Shown here: piece by piece, positions 9,630 through 18,182 of the stretch | Position numbering within the stretch: the first letter of the stretch is position 1 | How the letters are laid out: the number at the start of each line of letters is the position of its first letter | Source of the DNA: Streptomyces blattellae | GTDB taxonomy: Bacteria > Actinomycetota > Actinomycetes > Streptomycetales > Streptomycetaceae | Direction: 5' to 3' | Assembly: GCF_009709555.1 (NCBI RefSeq) | Contig: NZ_WJBG01000138.1 | Coordinates: 1-49,711, forward strand | Length of the DNA: 49,711 nt | Program-made: the position numbers and the translations under genes | The notes under the pieces: model-generated | Database searches by the model: none | Seen by the model: only the letters and a program-made list of their open reading frames with translations | What the model was told of the DNA's origin: nothing

Positions 9630-11801
9630 ATGCACCAGCCGACTCCGCCCGCCACCGCCGTCGACGACCGCCGCGCGCACAACGGGTTCGCTGCGGGTAC
9701 CGGTCCACCGTCGCTCGCGGACAGTGCCGCCACCCGCAAGCCATGGTTTCCGAGCGGCGCTCATGGCTGGGCACCATCCCGGCCCCCGGCCCAGAGGCGC
9801 GGTACGGATTCGATCCCGTCTCGCGCCGCCCCACCGCCGACCTCGCGTCGGCCCCTGGACCTGCCGCCCGCCCACACCGCTCTGATCTGTGTCGCGCTTC
9901 CCGGCTTCGCCATCTCCATGGAACAGGGCCAGCTGACCGGCCGCGGTCTGGAGGGGATCTACCGCGCGGGCCGGCGTGTGCTCTCCCGCTGCCAGGTTCG
10001 GGTGGCCGGCCGCGAGCCACTCGCGGTGCAGGCAAGGATGACCGCAGCCGACACCGCCCGGTTCGTGGGCACCCTGCGCACGTCCGCACACAGCGGTCCG
10101 GACCCGGACGTCGTCGTGGAGCGCATCCGCAGCGCGGACGGTACGGAACGGATCACCTTGCACAGTGCGGCACTCCGTCCCCTGCGCCTGCCGGTCGAGG
10201 TGGCCCTCGGTACGGATCTGGCCGACCTGGCCGCGATCGCGAGCGGAAGCGCGGGGCACGAACTGCCGGCCGGCGTCCACGACTCCGGCCTGCGCTGGTC
10301 CTGCGCCGCCGGGAAGTCATCGGTCACGGCCGACCCACCACCGCACGATGCACTGGCCTCCGCAGGGCTGCTGCGCTGGGAGCTCGAACTTCCCCCGGGC
10401 GGCAGCACGAGCGTGGAACTGCGGGTACGGCCCGACGGAGCCGGGCACCTGCGGGCCGTGGGCCGTGCGGCGACGAGCCCCCTCGCACCCGCCCGGGCAG
10501 CGGGAGACGACCCCGGAGCGCAGGCACTCCTGCGTACGAGCGTCGAGGACCTCCACTCCCTGCTGCTGCGCGACCCGGCCCACCCGCTCGACACGCACCT
10601 GGCCGCCGGCGTGCCCTGGCGCTGCGGCCTGGCTCCGGCGGACGCACTGGCCGCCGCCCGGATGGCACTGCCCCTCGGCACCCGGCTCGCCGCGGGTACC
10701 CTGCGCACCCTCGCCCGCACCCAACTCGACGGCCCGGGCGCCCAGTTCGGCATGATCCCGGGTCCGCGGCGGGACGCGGGCCCGCATCTGCCGCCGGCCT
10801 GCACGGGCACGGAGGCCACGCTCCTGTTCCCCGTCCTCCTGGCCGAGGCCCGCCGCTGGGGCCTGTCCGAACACGAGACACAGGAACTGCTCCCGGCGGC
10901 CGACCGCTGTCTGACCTGGCTGCGCACCGCGGTGGGCGACGGCACGTATCTGCGCGACGCCTACCCGGGCGGACCCGTGCGCTGCGAGACACAGGCGTAC
11001 GCTCATCGCGCCGGAGTGCTCGGCGCCGATCTGCTCGACGACACCGGTAGACCGGGTGGGGCATGGCTGCGGCAGTGGGCCGAGGCTTTGCGGACGGCGT
11101 TCCGGGCGGACTTCTGGGCCGACGACCTGGGTGGCGGCCGGCCGGCGGCCGCGCGGGCCCCGGACGGCCGACTCGTGCCGCCGCTGGGTGCCTTCGCCGT
11201 CCACCTCCTCGACACCGGTCTGCTGGGCGGAGGCCGGCAGGCGCCGGGTCTGCTCGACAAGGTGCAGACCGAACAGCTCGCCCGGCTGCTCGGAGGCCCG
11301 GCCATGGACTCGGGCTGGGGCCTGCGCGGGCTGGGCGTGAAGGAGCCGGGCTACAACTCGTTCGGGCACCGCTCCGGCGCCGTGCGGGTCCAGGAGACGG
11401 CCGTCGCTGTGGCGGGGCTGACCGCCGCCGGGTACGAGAAGGAAGCGGGAGCCCTGTTGCGCGGCGTGCTGGCCGCGGCGGAGACCTTCGGCCACCGGCT
11501 GCCCGAGATGTACGCGGGAGAGCAGCGCACCGACGGGAGCGCCCCCCTCCCGCACCCCGCAGCCTGCCGCCCGGCCGCCACGGCCGCGGCTGCGGGAGTG
11601 CTGCTGCTGACCACGCTCGCCGGTATCCGCCCCGACGCACCCGCCGGCGCGGTCACGCTGCGCCCCATGGGCAGCGCACCCCTGGGAGAGATCGTCCTGA
11701 CCGGCCTGCGGGTGGCGGACGCCCCCTTCTCCGTGCGGGTCAGCCGACTCGGCCTCGCCATGGTCGAGGAGGCGGCCGACCAGCTGCAACTGGGAGGGTG
11801 A
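9630..11801 (+). CDS. Glycogen debranching N-terminal domain / amylo-alpha-1,6-glucosidase-type protein
   Basis: Putative carbohydrate-active enzyme of 723 aa. After a disordered Pro/Arg/Ala N-terminus (about 1-80), residues about 88-290 form the beta-rich domain typical of bacterial glycogen-debranching-like proteins (MEQGQLTGRGLEGIYRAGRR). The remainder is an alpha/alpha toroid of GH15/GH63-like type with GAQFGMIPGPRRD and later GWGLRGLGVKEPGYN and YAGEQRTDGSAPLPHPAACR. Start ATG 9630 has AAGGAG 6 nt upstream; the frame is open further upstream without a good start. The 270 bp between this gene and the DUF4192 gene show no convincing gene. The substrate is not evident from sequence. Confidence 0.82.
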   Translation: MHQPTPPATAVDDRRAHNGFAAGTGPPSLADSAATRKPWFPSGAHGWAPSRPPAQRRGTDSIPSRAAPPPTSRRPLDLPPAHTALICVALPGFAISMEQGQLTGRGLEGIYRAGRRVLSRCQVRVAGREPLAVQARMTAADTARFVGTLRTSAHSGPDPDVVVERIRSADGTERITLHSAALRPLRLPVEVALGTDLADLAAIASGSAGHELPAGVHDSGLRWSCAAGKSSVTADPPPHDALASAGLLRWELELPPGGSTSVELRVRPDGAGHLRAVGRAATSPLAPARAAGDDPGAQALLRTSVEDLHSLLLRDPAHPLDTHLAAGVPWRCGLAPADALAAARMALPLGTRLAAGTLRTLARTQLDGPGAQFGMIPGPRRDAGPHLPPACTGTEATLLFPVLLAEARRWGLSEHETQELLPAADRCLTWLRTAVGDGTYLRDAYPGGPVRCETQAYAHRAGVLGADLLDDTGRPGGAWLRQWAEALRTAFRADFWADDLGGGRPAAARAPDGRLVPPLGAFAVHLLDTGLLGGGRQAPGLLDKVQTEQLARLLGGPAMDSGWGLRGLGVKEPGYNSFGHRSGAVRVQETAVAVAGLTAAGYEKEAGALLRGVLAAAETFGHRLPEMYAGEQRTDGSAPLPHPAACRPAATAAAAGVLLLTTLAGIRPDAPAGAVTLRPMGSAPLGEIVLTGLRVADAPFSVRVSRLGLAMVEEAADQLQLGG

Positions 11802-11900
11802 TCTCGCAGGCCGCGGCACCGCACGACTGCCGGGGAAACAGGGTGAGACCCATACCGAGCACAGTGGATCAGCCACCGGTGCGGCCGACGAAGGGAGTGT

Positions 11901-11925
11901 TTATCGTCAGGCAGACGACTATGAT
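11901..11925 (+). promoter_or_regulatory. Leaderless promoter with NrtR-type palindrome
   Basis: TATGAT (11920-11925) is a good -10 hexamer and lies 6 nt before the ATG at 11932, so the mRNA probably starts at or next to the start codon. The near-palindrome TTATCGTC-AGGCA-GACGACTA (11901-11921) sits directly upstream and overlaps it, an arrangement that fits autorepression by the Nudix regulator encoded downstream. The gene has no Shine-Dalgarno sequence. Confidence 0.55.
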
Positions 11926-11931
11926 CGCCGC

Positions 11932-12690
11932 ATGCCCTACGACCCGTCAGCCTTTCCGGCCTTCGCCGTCACCGTGGACCTGGTCGTGCTGACCGTGCGC
12001 CGCCATGCCCTGTGCGCGCTGGCGGTACGCAGGGGCGAACCGCCGTTCCAGGGACGCTGGGCGCTCCCGGGAGGCTTCGTACGGGCCGACGAGGATCTGG
12101 CACAGGCGGCAGCACGCGAGCTGGCCGAGGAGACGGGGCTGCGCGCCCATGATCCCGCTGTCCCCGCCCAGGACAACGGCGCCCATCTTGAGCAGCTGGC
12201 GACGTACGGCGATCCCAAGCGGGATCCCCGGATGCGGGTGGTCAGTGTCGCGCACCTGGCGCTCGCCCCCGACCTGCCGGCCCCCCGCGCGGGCGGCGAC
12301 GCCAGCAACGCGCGCTGGGCGCCGGTCGAGGAACTGCTGCAGCCCAGCGGCTACGGCCGCGACGGCGAACCTGTGGCGCCGCTCGCCTTCGATCATGCAC
12401 AGATCCTGTCGGACGGGGTGGAGCGCGCCCGATCCAAGATCGAGTACTCCTCCCTGGCCACGGCGTTCTGCCCCACCGAGTTCACCGTCGGCGAGCTGCG
12501 CCGTGTCTACGAGGCGGTCTGGGCGGTCGCGCTCGACCCACGCAACTTCCACCGCAAGGTGACGGGCACACCGGGATTCCTCGTCCCCACCGGCGGTACC
12601 ACCACCCGCCAGGGCGGTCGTCCGGCTCAGCTCTTCCGGGCCGGCGGCGCCACGCTGCTCAACCCTCCGATGCTGCGCCCCGAGGTGTGA
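11932..12690 (+). CDS. Nudix-domain transcriptional regulator, NrtR-like
   Basis: 252 aa. Residues about 10-150 are a Nudix domain with the complete box GX5EX7REUXEEXGU (GFVRADEDLAQAAAR then ELAEETGL). Residues about 165-230 are a winged-helix-like region with FTVGELRRVYEAVW and RNFHRKV, which is the C-terminal DNA-binding part of NrtR proteins. In that family the Nudix domain senses ADP-ribose or other NAD metabolites and releases operator DNA. The intact box means hydrolase activity cannot be excluded. A palindrome overlaps its own promoter. Neighbouring genes are not NAD-biosynthetic, so its regulon is unknown. The alternative is a plain ADP-ribose pyrophosphatase-like Nudix enzyme, but the wHTH tail argues against it. 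Confidence 0.82.
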   Translation: MPYDPSAFPAFAVTVDLVVLTVRRHALCALAVRRGEPPFQGRWALPGGFVRADEDLAQAAARELAEETGLRAHDPAVPAQDNGAHLEQLATYGDPKRDPRMRVVSVAHLALAPDLPAPRAGGDASNARWAPVEELLQPSGYGRDGEPVAPLAFDHAQILSDGVERARSKIEYSSLATAFCPTEFTVGELRRVYEAVWAVALDPRNFHRKVTGTPGFLVPTGGTTTRQGGRPAQLFRAGGATLLNPPMLRPEV

Positions 12691-12802
12691 CACCGGGCAC
12701 CGGCGCGAATCCCGGAAGCGAAGGGCGAACAGAGGTCCGGCCGGGTCGACAACCGCCCGGTCAGCAGGCTGTGGAATGCCCGAAAAAGCGGACATAGCGC
12801 GC

Positions 12803-12808
12803 TATCTT
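12803..12808 (+). promoter_or_regulatory. -10 hexamer of a probable leaderless transcript
   Basis: TATCTT ends 7 nt before the GTG at 12816, the right distance for transcription to begin at the start codon. No Shine-Dalgarno sequence precedes the gene, and no clear -35 is seen. Confidence 0.4.
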
Positions 12809-12815
12809 GCTTCGG

Positions 12816-15038
12816 GTGATCGAGGTCTTCGGATTGACCAGCAACCCCCGCAAGGAGCTTCCCCCCGCCGTCGACGACGTCACCTTCGAGGCGCGCGCGG
12901 GCTACGTCACCGCGCTGCTCGGCGCACCGGGGGCAGGCAAGACGACGGCGCTCAGACTGATGCTCGAACTCCAACAGGGCCGCGGAATCACCTACTTCAG
13001 AGGCCGCCCCCTGCATCGCATCGCTCACCCCTCGCGTGAGGTCGGCGTACTCCTCGGCGACGTCCCCGGACACCCCGCCCGGACCGTGCGGGGGCACCTT
13101 CGCATGCTGTGTGCCGCCGCGGGCCTTGCCGTGCGGCGTGCCGACGAGGTCCTCGAAGTGGCGGGCCTGGTCAGTCTGCGTGACGAGCGTCTCGGCACCC
13201 TCTCACGCGGCATGGACCGCCGCCTCGGCCTGGCCTGTGCCCTCCTCTCCGACCCGCACACGCTCGTGCTCGACGAGCCCGCCGACAGCCTCTCCGCCCG
13301 AGAGGCCCGCTGGTTGTACGCCATGCTGCGCGCGCACGCATCCCAGGGGGGTACGGTCCTGCACACCACCGCCGACCCCAAGGAAGCCGCGCGCACCGCC
13401 GACCGCGTGGTCACGCTGGAACGGGGCAGGCTCGTCGCCGACCAGGACGCCGCCGAGTTCGCCCGTACCCGGCTCCGCCCTCGGGTCGCCGTCCGCAGCC
13501 CGCACGCCGCACGCCTCGCGGCCCTGCTCACCAGGGAGGCCCGCACCGCGCAACGCTCCATCGAGGTCGTACGCGAGGGGGGCAACCGGCTCTCCGTGTA
13601 CGGCAGTACCTGCGCCGACGTCGGCGAGACCGCGTTCCGCCACGGCATCCTCGTACATCAACTCGCCGATGAGATCGGGGACATGGGGGCAGGTGCGGCG
13701 GCGGTACCGGCTGAGGAACCGCAAACCCCCCGCGAACCGCACCCGGTCGCGGCCGATCGCGGACCGGACGTGCCGCGGCAAACCGAGAACTCCCGCGCAC
13801 CGTCTGAACCGTCGTCGGGCACCGGGGACGCATCGCGCGCGCCGCTCGACGCGTCGCAGCAGTCCGCGGACGCACACCGACCTCTGCCCGATGCGTCGAG
13901 GAGCGCCGTAGGCGCACCCCGGACGCCGCTCGACGCGTCGCAGAACGCAGCAGACGAACTTCGAGCGGCTGGCGACGCGCCACTGTCCGCCTCCGAGTCT
14001 GCCGACGTGCCACTGTCCGCCTCCGAGTCTGCCGACGTGCCACTGTCCGCCTCCGAGTCTGCCGACGAGCCGCCCCCCTCGGCCGACGTATCGCCTTCAT
14101 CGGCCGGCGAACCGCGGATCTCCACCGAAACGCCCGCGGGAGCACAGGCCGCCTGCGACGATGCGCGCGTCGCGGCCGGCGGCGCGCGATCGCGCTCCGA
14201 TGGTTCCGGCGAAGTCCGCACCCTCGACCCCCCGCCCCCGCTGCCACCCCCCATCTCAGTCCGCCCCTCGCCCAGTCCCCTCCGCCCGCTCCGCTACGAG
14301 CTGCGTCGCGCCGCCGGAATCAGCACGGGGTTCATCACCGGGGCCGCCGTACTCGCTGTGTCGGTCCTCACCGCCGTACTGCTGGCCCGCATCGGTCACA
14401 CTCCGCAGCCACGTCTGCTGGCCGCATGGCCGCAGGAGCTGCCGCTGCCGCCCGCGGCGCTCGGCGCGGGGCTGCTCGGCGCGCTCTCCTTCGGCGACGA
14501 GTTCCGCCACCCCGCCCTGGCGGCGGACCGTGGCAGCGTGCCCCGCCGGCTGGGGCTGCTCGCCGCCAAACTCCTCGTCACCGCGGCCACCGCGCTCCTG
14601 CTGGCCTTCCTCACGGTCGGCTGCAACGCGGAAGCGCTCTATCTCGTATACGGACGGGAGCTCACGCAAGTTCCCGCCGACTGGCTGTCGCTGAGCGCGA
14701 GTTGGCTCGGTCTCGTGATCGGCTGTGCCTGGGCCGGAGTGCTGGCCGCCGGCACCTTCCGGTCCACCACGGCCGGGCTCGCTGCCGTGGTCTCCGTACC
14801 GATCCTGGTCGTACCTCTCGTACACAGGGTCCTGGAGGGACCGGCTGTGCGAACGACGGCCGGGTTTCCCATGCGGCTGCGTGAGGTGCTGCTGATGCAG
14901 TGGCCCTTCGGCGGAGAGCGATATCTGGCCGCTGCGGCCCGGATGATCGGTCAACCCGTGGGCGGCGCATTGGCGTTGTCACTGTCCGTTCTGCTCTGCG
15001 CATATCTGCTCACGACCCTGCGTAGCAGGGTCCGATGA
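12816..15038 (+). CDS. ABC transporter ATPase fused to a membrane domain
   Basis: 740 aa from the GTG at 12816 (a TTG at 12807 is less likely). Residues about 1-210 are an ABC ATPase: Walker A LLGAPGAGKTT, a degenerate signature TLSRGMDRR in place of LSGGQ, and Walker B TLVLDEPAD. Residues about 290-480 are a Ser/Asp/Ala/Pro-rich linker containing three perfect 10-residue repeats. The C-terminus from about 500 has five or six hydrophobic segments (for example ITGAAVLAVSVLTAVLLARI), so ATPase and permease are in one chain. This resembles ABC-2 type half-exporters; the substrate is unknown. It lies just upstream of whiH but has a separate transcript. The start appears leaderless. Confidence 0.82.
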   Translation: MIEVFGLTSNPRKELPPAVDDVTFEARAGYVTALLGAPGAGKTTALRLMLELQQGRGITYFRGRPLHRIAHPSREVGVLLGDVPGHPARTVRGHLRMLCAAAGLAVRRADEVLEVAGLVSLRDERLGTLSRGMDRRLGLACALLSDPHTLVLDEPADSLSAREARWLYAMLRAHASQGGTVLHTTADPKEAARTADRVVTLERGRLVADQDAAEFARTRLRPRVAVRSPHAARLAALLTREARTAQRSIEVVREGGNRLSVYGSTCADVGETAFRHGILVHQLADEIGDMGAGAAAVPAEEPQTPREPHPVAADRGPDVPRQTENSRAPSEPSSGTGDASRAPLDASQQSADAHRPLPDASRSAVGAPRTPLDASQNAADELRAAGDAPLSASESADVPLSASESADVPLSASESADEPPPSADVSPSSAGEPRISTETPAGAQAACDDARVAAGGARSRSDGSGEVRTLDPPPPLPPPISVRPSPSPLRPLRYELRRAAGISTGFITGAAVLAVSVLTAVLLARIGHTPQPRLLAAWPQELPLPPAALGAGLLGALSFGDEFRHPALAADRGSVPRRLGLLAAKLLVTAATALLLAFLTVGCNAEALYLVYGRELTQVPADWLSLSASWLGLVIGCAWAGVLAAGTFRSTTAGLAAVVSVPILVVPLVHRVLEGPAVRTTAGFPMRLREVLLMQWPFGGERYLAAAARMIGQPVGGALALSLSVLLCAYLLTTLRSRVR
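13981..14070 (+). repeat. 30-bp tandem repeat, three copies
   Basis: Units at 13981-14010, 14011-14040 and 14041-14070 are identical except for one base near the end of the last. Each encodes PLSASESADV in frame. They lie in the disordered linker of the ABC protein. Confidence 0.95.
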
Positions 15039-15100
15039 CGACCGTCCGAGCCCTTCCGATCCCGCCCTGCGCACAACTCCCCGGGGAAAGCCCATTTCTT

Positions 15101-15140
15101 TCCGATAAGGCGTCAATTGCGACGGGGTGAGCGATCACCC
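15101..15140 (+). promoter_or_regulatory. whiH promoter: sigma-WhiG-like -10 and palindrome
   Basis: TCCGATAA at 15101-15108 matches seven of eight bases of the sigma-WhiG -10 consensus GCCGATAA; whiH is known to depend on sigma-WhiG in S. coelicolor. A TAAA -35 at the canonical spacing is not visible; the closest is GAAA at 15086. Seventeen bases downstream, GGGTGA-GCGA-TCACCC (15125-15140) is a perfect inverted repeat just after the expected transcription start, a likely operator. The leader to the start codon is about 85 nt. Confidence 0.6.
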
Positions 15141-15200
15141 TTTCGTGTGCTTTTCACCAAAGACCTCAAGGCAGTTGGAGACGGCGCCGACAAAGGATCC

Positions 15201-16088
15201 GTGAGTACCCTTGCGCACACCATGATGACCGCCGCCCGCTCCGCAGACTCCGGTCTCGCCGGCCCGGGCGAACTCGACCGCTATCCCTACGCCGAGGCGC
15301 CCCCCGCCGACCGTGTCGGGGCCCCCGCCTGGGACGGCGCCGATCCGGAGCTGGGCCGGGTGGGCCGGCGTGCCGCGGGCAGCCGCGGACGCGGGCTGCA
15401 CGGCCAACTCGTCCAGCAGCTGGGCCAGATGATCGTTTCGGGCGACCTGGGCGCCGATCGTCCACTGGTGCCAGAGGAGATCGGCCAGCGCTTCGAGGTC
15501 TCCCGCACCGTCGTCCGGGAGTCGCTCCGCGTCCTGGAGGCCAAGGGCCTGGTCAGCGCCCGCCCGAACGTCGGTACGCGCGTGCGTCCCGTCAGTGACT
15601 GGAACCTCCTCGACCCGGACATCATCGAATGGCGCGCTTTCGGACCGCAGCGCGACGACCAGCGACGCGAGCTGAGCGAACTGCGCTGGACGATCGAGCC
15701 ACTGGCCGCGCGCCTCGCCGCCGGGCACGGACGCGAGGATGTCCAGCAGCGGCTCGGGGACATGGTCGAGATCATGAGCCACGCCATGGGGCAAGGGGAC
15801 GCGCTCACCTTCTCCCGCGCGGACGCCGAGTTCCATTCCCTGCTCATCCAGGTAGCGGGCAACCGCATGCTGGAGCACCTCTCCGGGATCGTGTCGGCCG
15901 CCCTCCAGGTTTCCGGCGGCCCGGTCACGGGGTGTGACAGGCCGAACGAGACGTCGCTGGCGCATCACGGCAGGATCGTCGACGCCCTCGCCGCCGGCGA
16001 CGGGGCGGCCGCCGAGGCCGCCATGCGCCAACTGCTCACCGTCCACCCTGAGGTGGAGCGCGTGGTTCCCGCCCCGCGCGAGCACTGA
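15201..16088 (+). CDS. whiH: Sporulation transcription factor WhiH (GntR family)
   Basis: GntR/FadR-type regulator needed for septation of aerial hyphae in Streptomyces. The 295-aa product has an N-terminal extension (about 1-65), then a winged helix with LVPEEIGQRFEVSRTVVRES and LEAKGLVSARPNVGTRVRP, and a C-terminal FCD ligand domain (about 150-290) with ELRWTIEPLAARLAA, ADAEFHSLLIQVAGN and a His in SLAHHGRIVDAL. Start GTG 15201 is preceded by AAAGGA. Position directly upstream of hrdB is the conserved whiH location. A palindrome near its transcription start fits the reported negative autoregulation. The ligand is not known. Confidence 0.93.
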   Translation: MSTLAHTMMTAARSADSGLAGPGELDRYPYAEAPPADRVGAPAWDGADPELGRVGRRAAGSRGRGLHGQLVQQLGQMIVSGDLGADRPLVPEEIGQRFEVSRTVVRESLRVLEAKGLVSARPNVGTRVRPVSDWNLLDPDIIEWRAFGPQRDDQRRELSELRWTIEPLAARLAAGHGREDVQQRLGDMVEIMSHAMGQGDALTFSRADAEFHSLLIQVAGNRMLEHLSGIVSAALQVSGGPVTGCDRPNETSLAHHGRIVDALAAGDGAAAEAAMRQLLTVHPEVERVVPAPREH

Positions 16089-16165
16089 CGCGCACCACCA
16101 CGGGCGGCGCGGCCGGGGTTGCCACCCCCTCCTGTGGCAGCACCGATCGGCGGACCGCCCCCTCT

Positions 16166-16203
16166 CGGACCCCGCAGGACCCCTCGGGTTCCTGCGGGGT
16201 CCG
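16166..16203 (+). terminator. whiH terminator hairpin
   Basis: CGGACCCCGCAGGA (16166-16179) and TCCTGCGGGGTCCG (16190-16203) form a perfect 14-bp stem with a 10-nt loop, 78 bp after the whiH stop. Confidence 0.75.
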
Positions 16204-16325
16204 ACGGCGCGATCGAGCGAAGAGGCACACGGCATGGGTCCGTCACAGGCACGGGTGACCTCCTCTGCCCGTGTCTGGCCGTTTTTGAGCGCTTACGGGG
16301 TGTGACTCGGGCCACGCAGATTGGG

Positions 16326-16353
16326 CGTAACGCTCGTGGGATCAGTGCGATGA
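16326..16353 (+). promoter_or_regulatory. hrdB promoter, ECF-type elements
   Basis: CGTAAC (16326-16331) and CGATGA (16348-16353) are separated by 16 bp. This does not look like a sigma-70 promoter but like an ECF sigma promoter; as I recall, hrdB of S. griseus is transcribed by the ECF sigma ShbA from such elements. The leader to the GTG start is about 155 nt. The remaining DNA between whiH and hrdB (16089-16516) holds the whiH terminator and no gene. Confidence 0.6.
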
Positions 16354-16516
16354 CCTAAGAGGTGACAGCCGCGGAGGGAATACGGACGCCGTTCAAGGCG
16401 CTGTGCATCTTCCCGGCCCCCGCCCTCACCGTCGGCTCATCCCCCAGTCGGCGGTCGGCTCCTGTCCGCCCTGGACGGGGCCGGAAGCCGTTTTCCAACG
16501 TTCCGAGAGGTTGTTC

Positions 16517-18052
16517 GTGTCGGCCAGCACATCCCGTACGCTCCCGCCGGAGATCGCCGAGTCCGTCTCTGTCATGGCGCTCATTGAGCGGGGAAAGGCT
16601 GAGGGGCAGATCGCCGGCGATGACGTGCGTCGGGCCTTCGAAGCTGACCAGATTCCGGCCACTCAGTGGAAGAACGTACTGCGCAGCCTCAACCAGATCC
16701 TCGAGGAAGAGGGTGTGACGCTGATGGTCAGTGCCGCGGAGCCCAAGCGCACCCGTAAGAGCGTCGCAGCGAAGAGTCCGGCCAAGCGCACCGCCACCAA
16801 GACGGTCGCGGCGAAGACGGTGACCGCCAAGAAGGCCACCGCCACCGCCACACCGACGGCACCCGTCGTCGACCCGCCCGTCGAGGACGAGGCGTCCGCG
16901 ATGAAGGCCGCTGCCAAGAAGCCCACTGCCAAGAAGGCGGCCGCGAAGAAGACCGTCGCCAAGAAGACGGCGGCCAAGAAGACCACGGCCGCCGCCAAGA
17001 AGGACGACGCCGAGCCGGTCGAAGAGGAAGTCCTAGAGGAAGCCAAGGCGGGCGAGGAGCCCGAGGGTGCTGAGAGCGCCGGGTTCGTACTGTCCGACGA
17101 GGACGAGGACGACGCGCCCGCACAGCAGGTCGCCGCGGCCGGTGCCACCGCCGACCCGGTCAAGGACTACCTCAAGCAGATCGGTAAAGTCCCGCTGCTC
17201 AACGCCGAGCAGGAGGTCGAGCTGGCCAAGCGCATCGAGGCCGGTCTGTTCGCCGAGGACAAGCTTTCCAACGCCGACAAGCTCGCCCCGAAGCTCAAGC
17301 GCGAGCTGGAGATCATCGCCGAGGACGGCCGCCGTGCCAAGAACCACCTCCTGGAGGCCAACCTCCGCCTGGTGGTCTCCCTGGCCAAGCGCTACACCGG
17401 CCGCGGCATGCTCTTCCTGGACCTCATCCAGGAGGGCAACCTCGGTCTGATCCGCGCGGTGGAGAAGTTCGACTACACCAAGGGCTACAAGTTCTCCACG
17501 TACGCCACCTGGTGGATCCGTCAGGCGATCACCCGGGCGATGGCCGACCAGGCCCGCACCATCCGTATCCCGGTGCACATGGTCGAGGTCATCAACAAGC
17601 TCGCGCGCGTGCAGCGCCAGATGCTCCAGGACCTGGGCCGCGAGCCCACCCCGGAGGAGCTGGCCAAGGAGCTCGACATGACCCCGGAGAAGGTCATCGA
17701 GGTCCAGAAGTACGGCCGCGAGCCGATCTCCCTGCACACTCCGCTGGGCGAGGACGGCGACAGCGAGTTCGGTGACCTCATCGAGGACTCCGAGGCCGTC
17801 GTGCCGGCCGACGCGGTCAGCTTCACGCTCCTCCAGGAGCAGCTGCACTCGGTCCTCGACACCCTGTCCGAGCGCGAGGCGGGCGTCGTCTCCATGCGGT
17901 TCGGTCTCACCGACGGTCAGCCGAAGACCCTCGACGAGATCGGCAAGGTCTACGGCGTCACCCGCGAGCGCATCCGCCAGATCGAGTCCAAGACCATGTC
18001 GAAGCTGCGCCACCCGTCCCGTTCGCAGGTGCTGCGCGACTACCTCGACTAG
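16517..18052 (+). CDS. hrdB: Principal RNA polymerase sigma factor HrdB
   Basis: Essential group 1 sigma-70 factor that directs RNA polymerase to housekeeping promoters. From GTG 16517 (GAGAGG upstream) it is 511 aa, the known length of S. coelicolor HrdB. The N-terminal ~200 residues start with a region-1.1-like part and then a long Lys/Ala/Thr repeat (AAAKK, TAKK, VAKK) and an acidic stretch. Region 1.2 begins [16 protein letters not shown]; region 2 contains [18 protein letters not shown] and [10 protein letters not shown]; region 3 follows; region 4 ends with [20 protein letters not shown], the -35-binding helix-turn-helix. All motifs are intact. Confidence 0.99.
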   Translation: MSASTSRTLPPEIAESVSVMALIERGKAEGQIAGDDVRRAFEADQIPATQWKNVLRSLNQILEEEGVTLMVSAAEPKRTRKSVAAKSPAKRTATKTVAAKTVTAKKATATATPTAPVVDPPVEDEASAMKAAAKKPTAKKAAAKKTVAKKTAAKKTTAAAKKDDAEPVEEEVLEEAKAGEEPEGAESAGFVLSDEDEDDAPAQQVAAAGATADPVKDYLKQIGKVPLLNAEQEVELAKRIEAGLFAEDKLSNADKLAPKLKRELEIIAEDGRRAKNHLLEANLRLVVSLAKRYTGRGMLFLDLIQEGNLGLIRAVEKFDYTKGYKFSTYATWWIRQAITRAMADQARTIRIPVHMVEVINKLARVQRQMLQDLGREPTPEELAKELDMTPEKVIEVQKYGREPISLHTPLGEDGDSEFGDLIEDSEAVVPADAVSFTLLQEQLHSVLDTLSEREAGVVSMRFGLTDGQPKTLDEIGKVYGVTRERIRQIESKTMSKLRHPSRSQVLRDYLD

Positions 18053-18070
18053 GTCGCGATCGTACGACGC

Positions 18071-18107
18071 CGAAGGCCCGGCCCCCTCCAGGGGAGCCGG
18101 GCCTTCG
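18071..18107 (+). terminator. hrdB terminator hairpin
   Basis: CGAAGGCCCGGC and GCCGGGCCTTCG form a perfect stem extended by CCCCT/AGGGG around a short loop, 19 bp after the hrdB stop codon. Confidence 0.85.
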
Positions 18108-18182
18108 TGCTGAGCGGGTGCGGGGCGCGGGGTTGTGAATCACCCTGGGTTTTCCATGACCACCCCAGAGTGAGGAACGTGT

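Noticed and set aside
9356..11050. Open frame beginning at the DUF4192 stop and overlapping the debranching-type gene
   Set aside because: Arg/Pro/Gly-rich out-of-frame translation with no domain; the 9630-11801 frame is clearly the coding one.
13981..14070. Regular 30-bp repeats as a CRISPR array
   Set aside because: There are no spacers; the repeats are contiguous and in frame within a protein linker, and no cas genes are present.
15117..15200. Longer N-terminus for WhiH starting upstream of 15201
   Set aside because: It would begin inside the promoter/operator region and lacks a ribosome site; GTG 15201 has AAAGGA and gives the familiar WhiH length.
16403..16516. Longer N-terminus for HrdB
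   Set aside because: GTG 16517 gives the 511-aa length known for HrdB and has a ribosome site; the upstream frame has poor codon bias.
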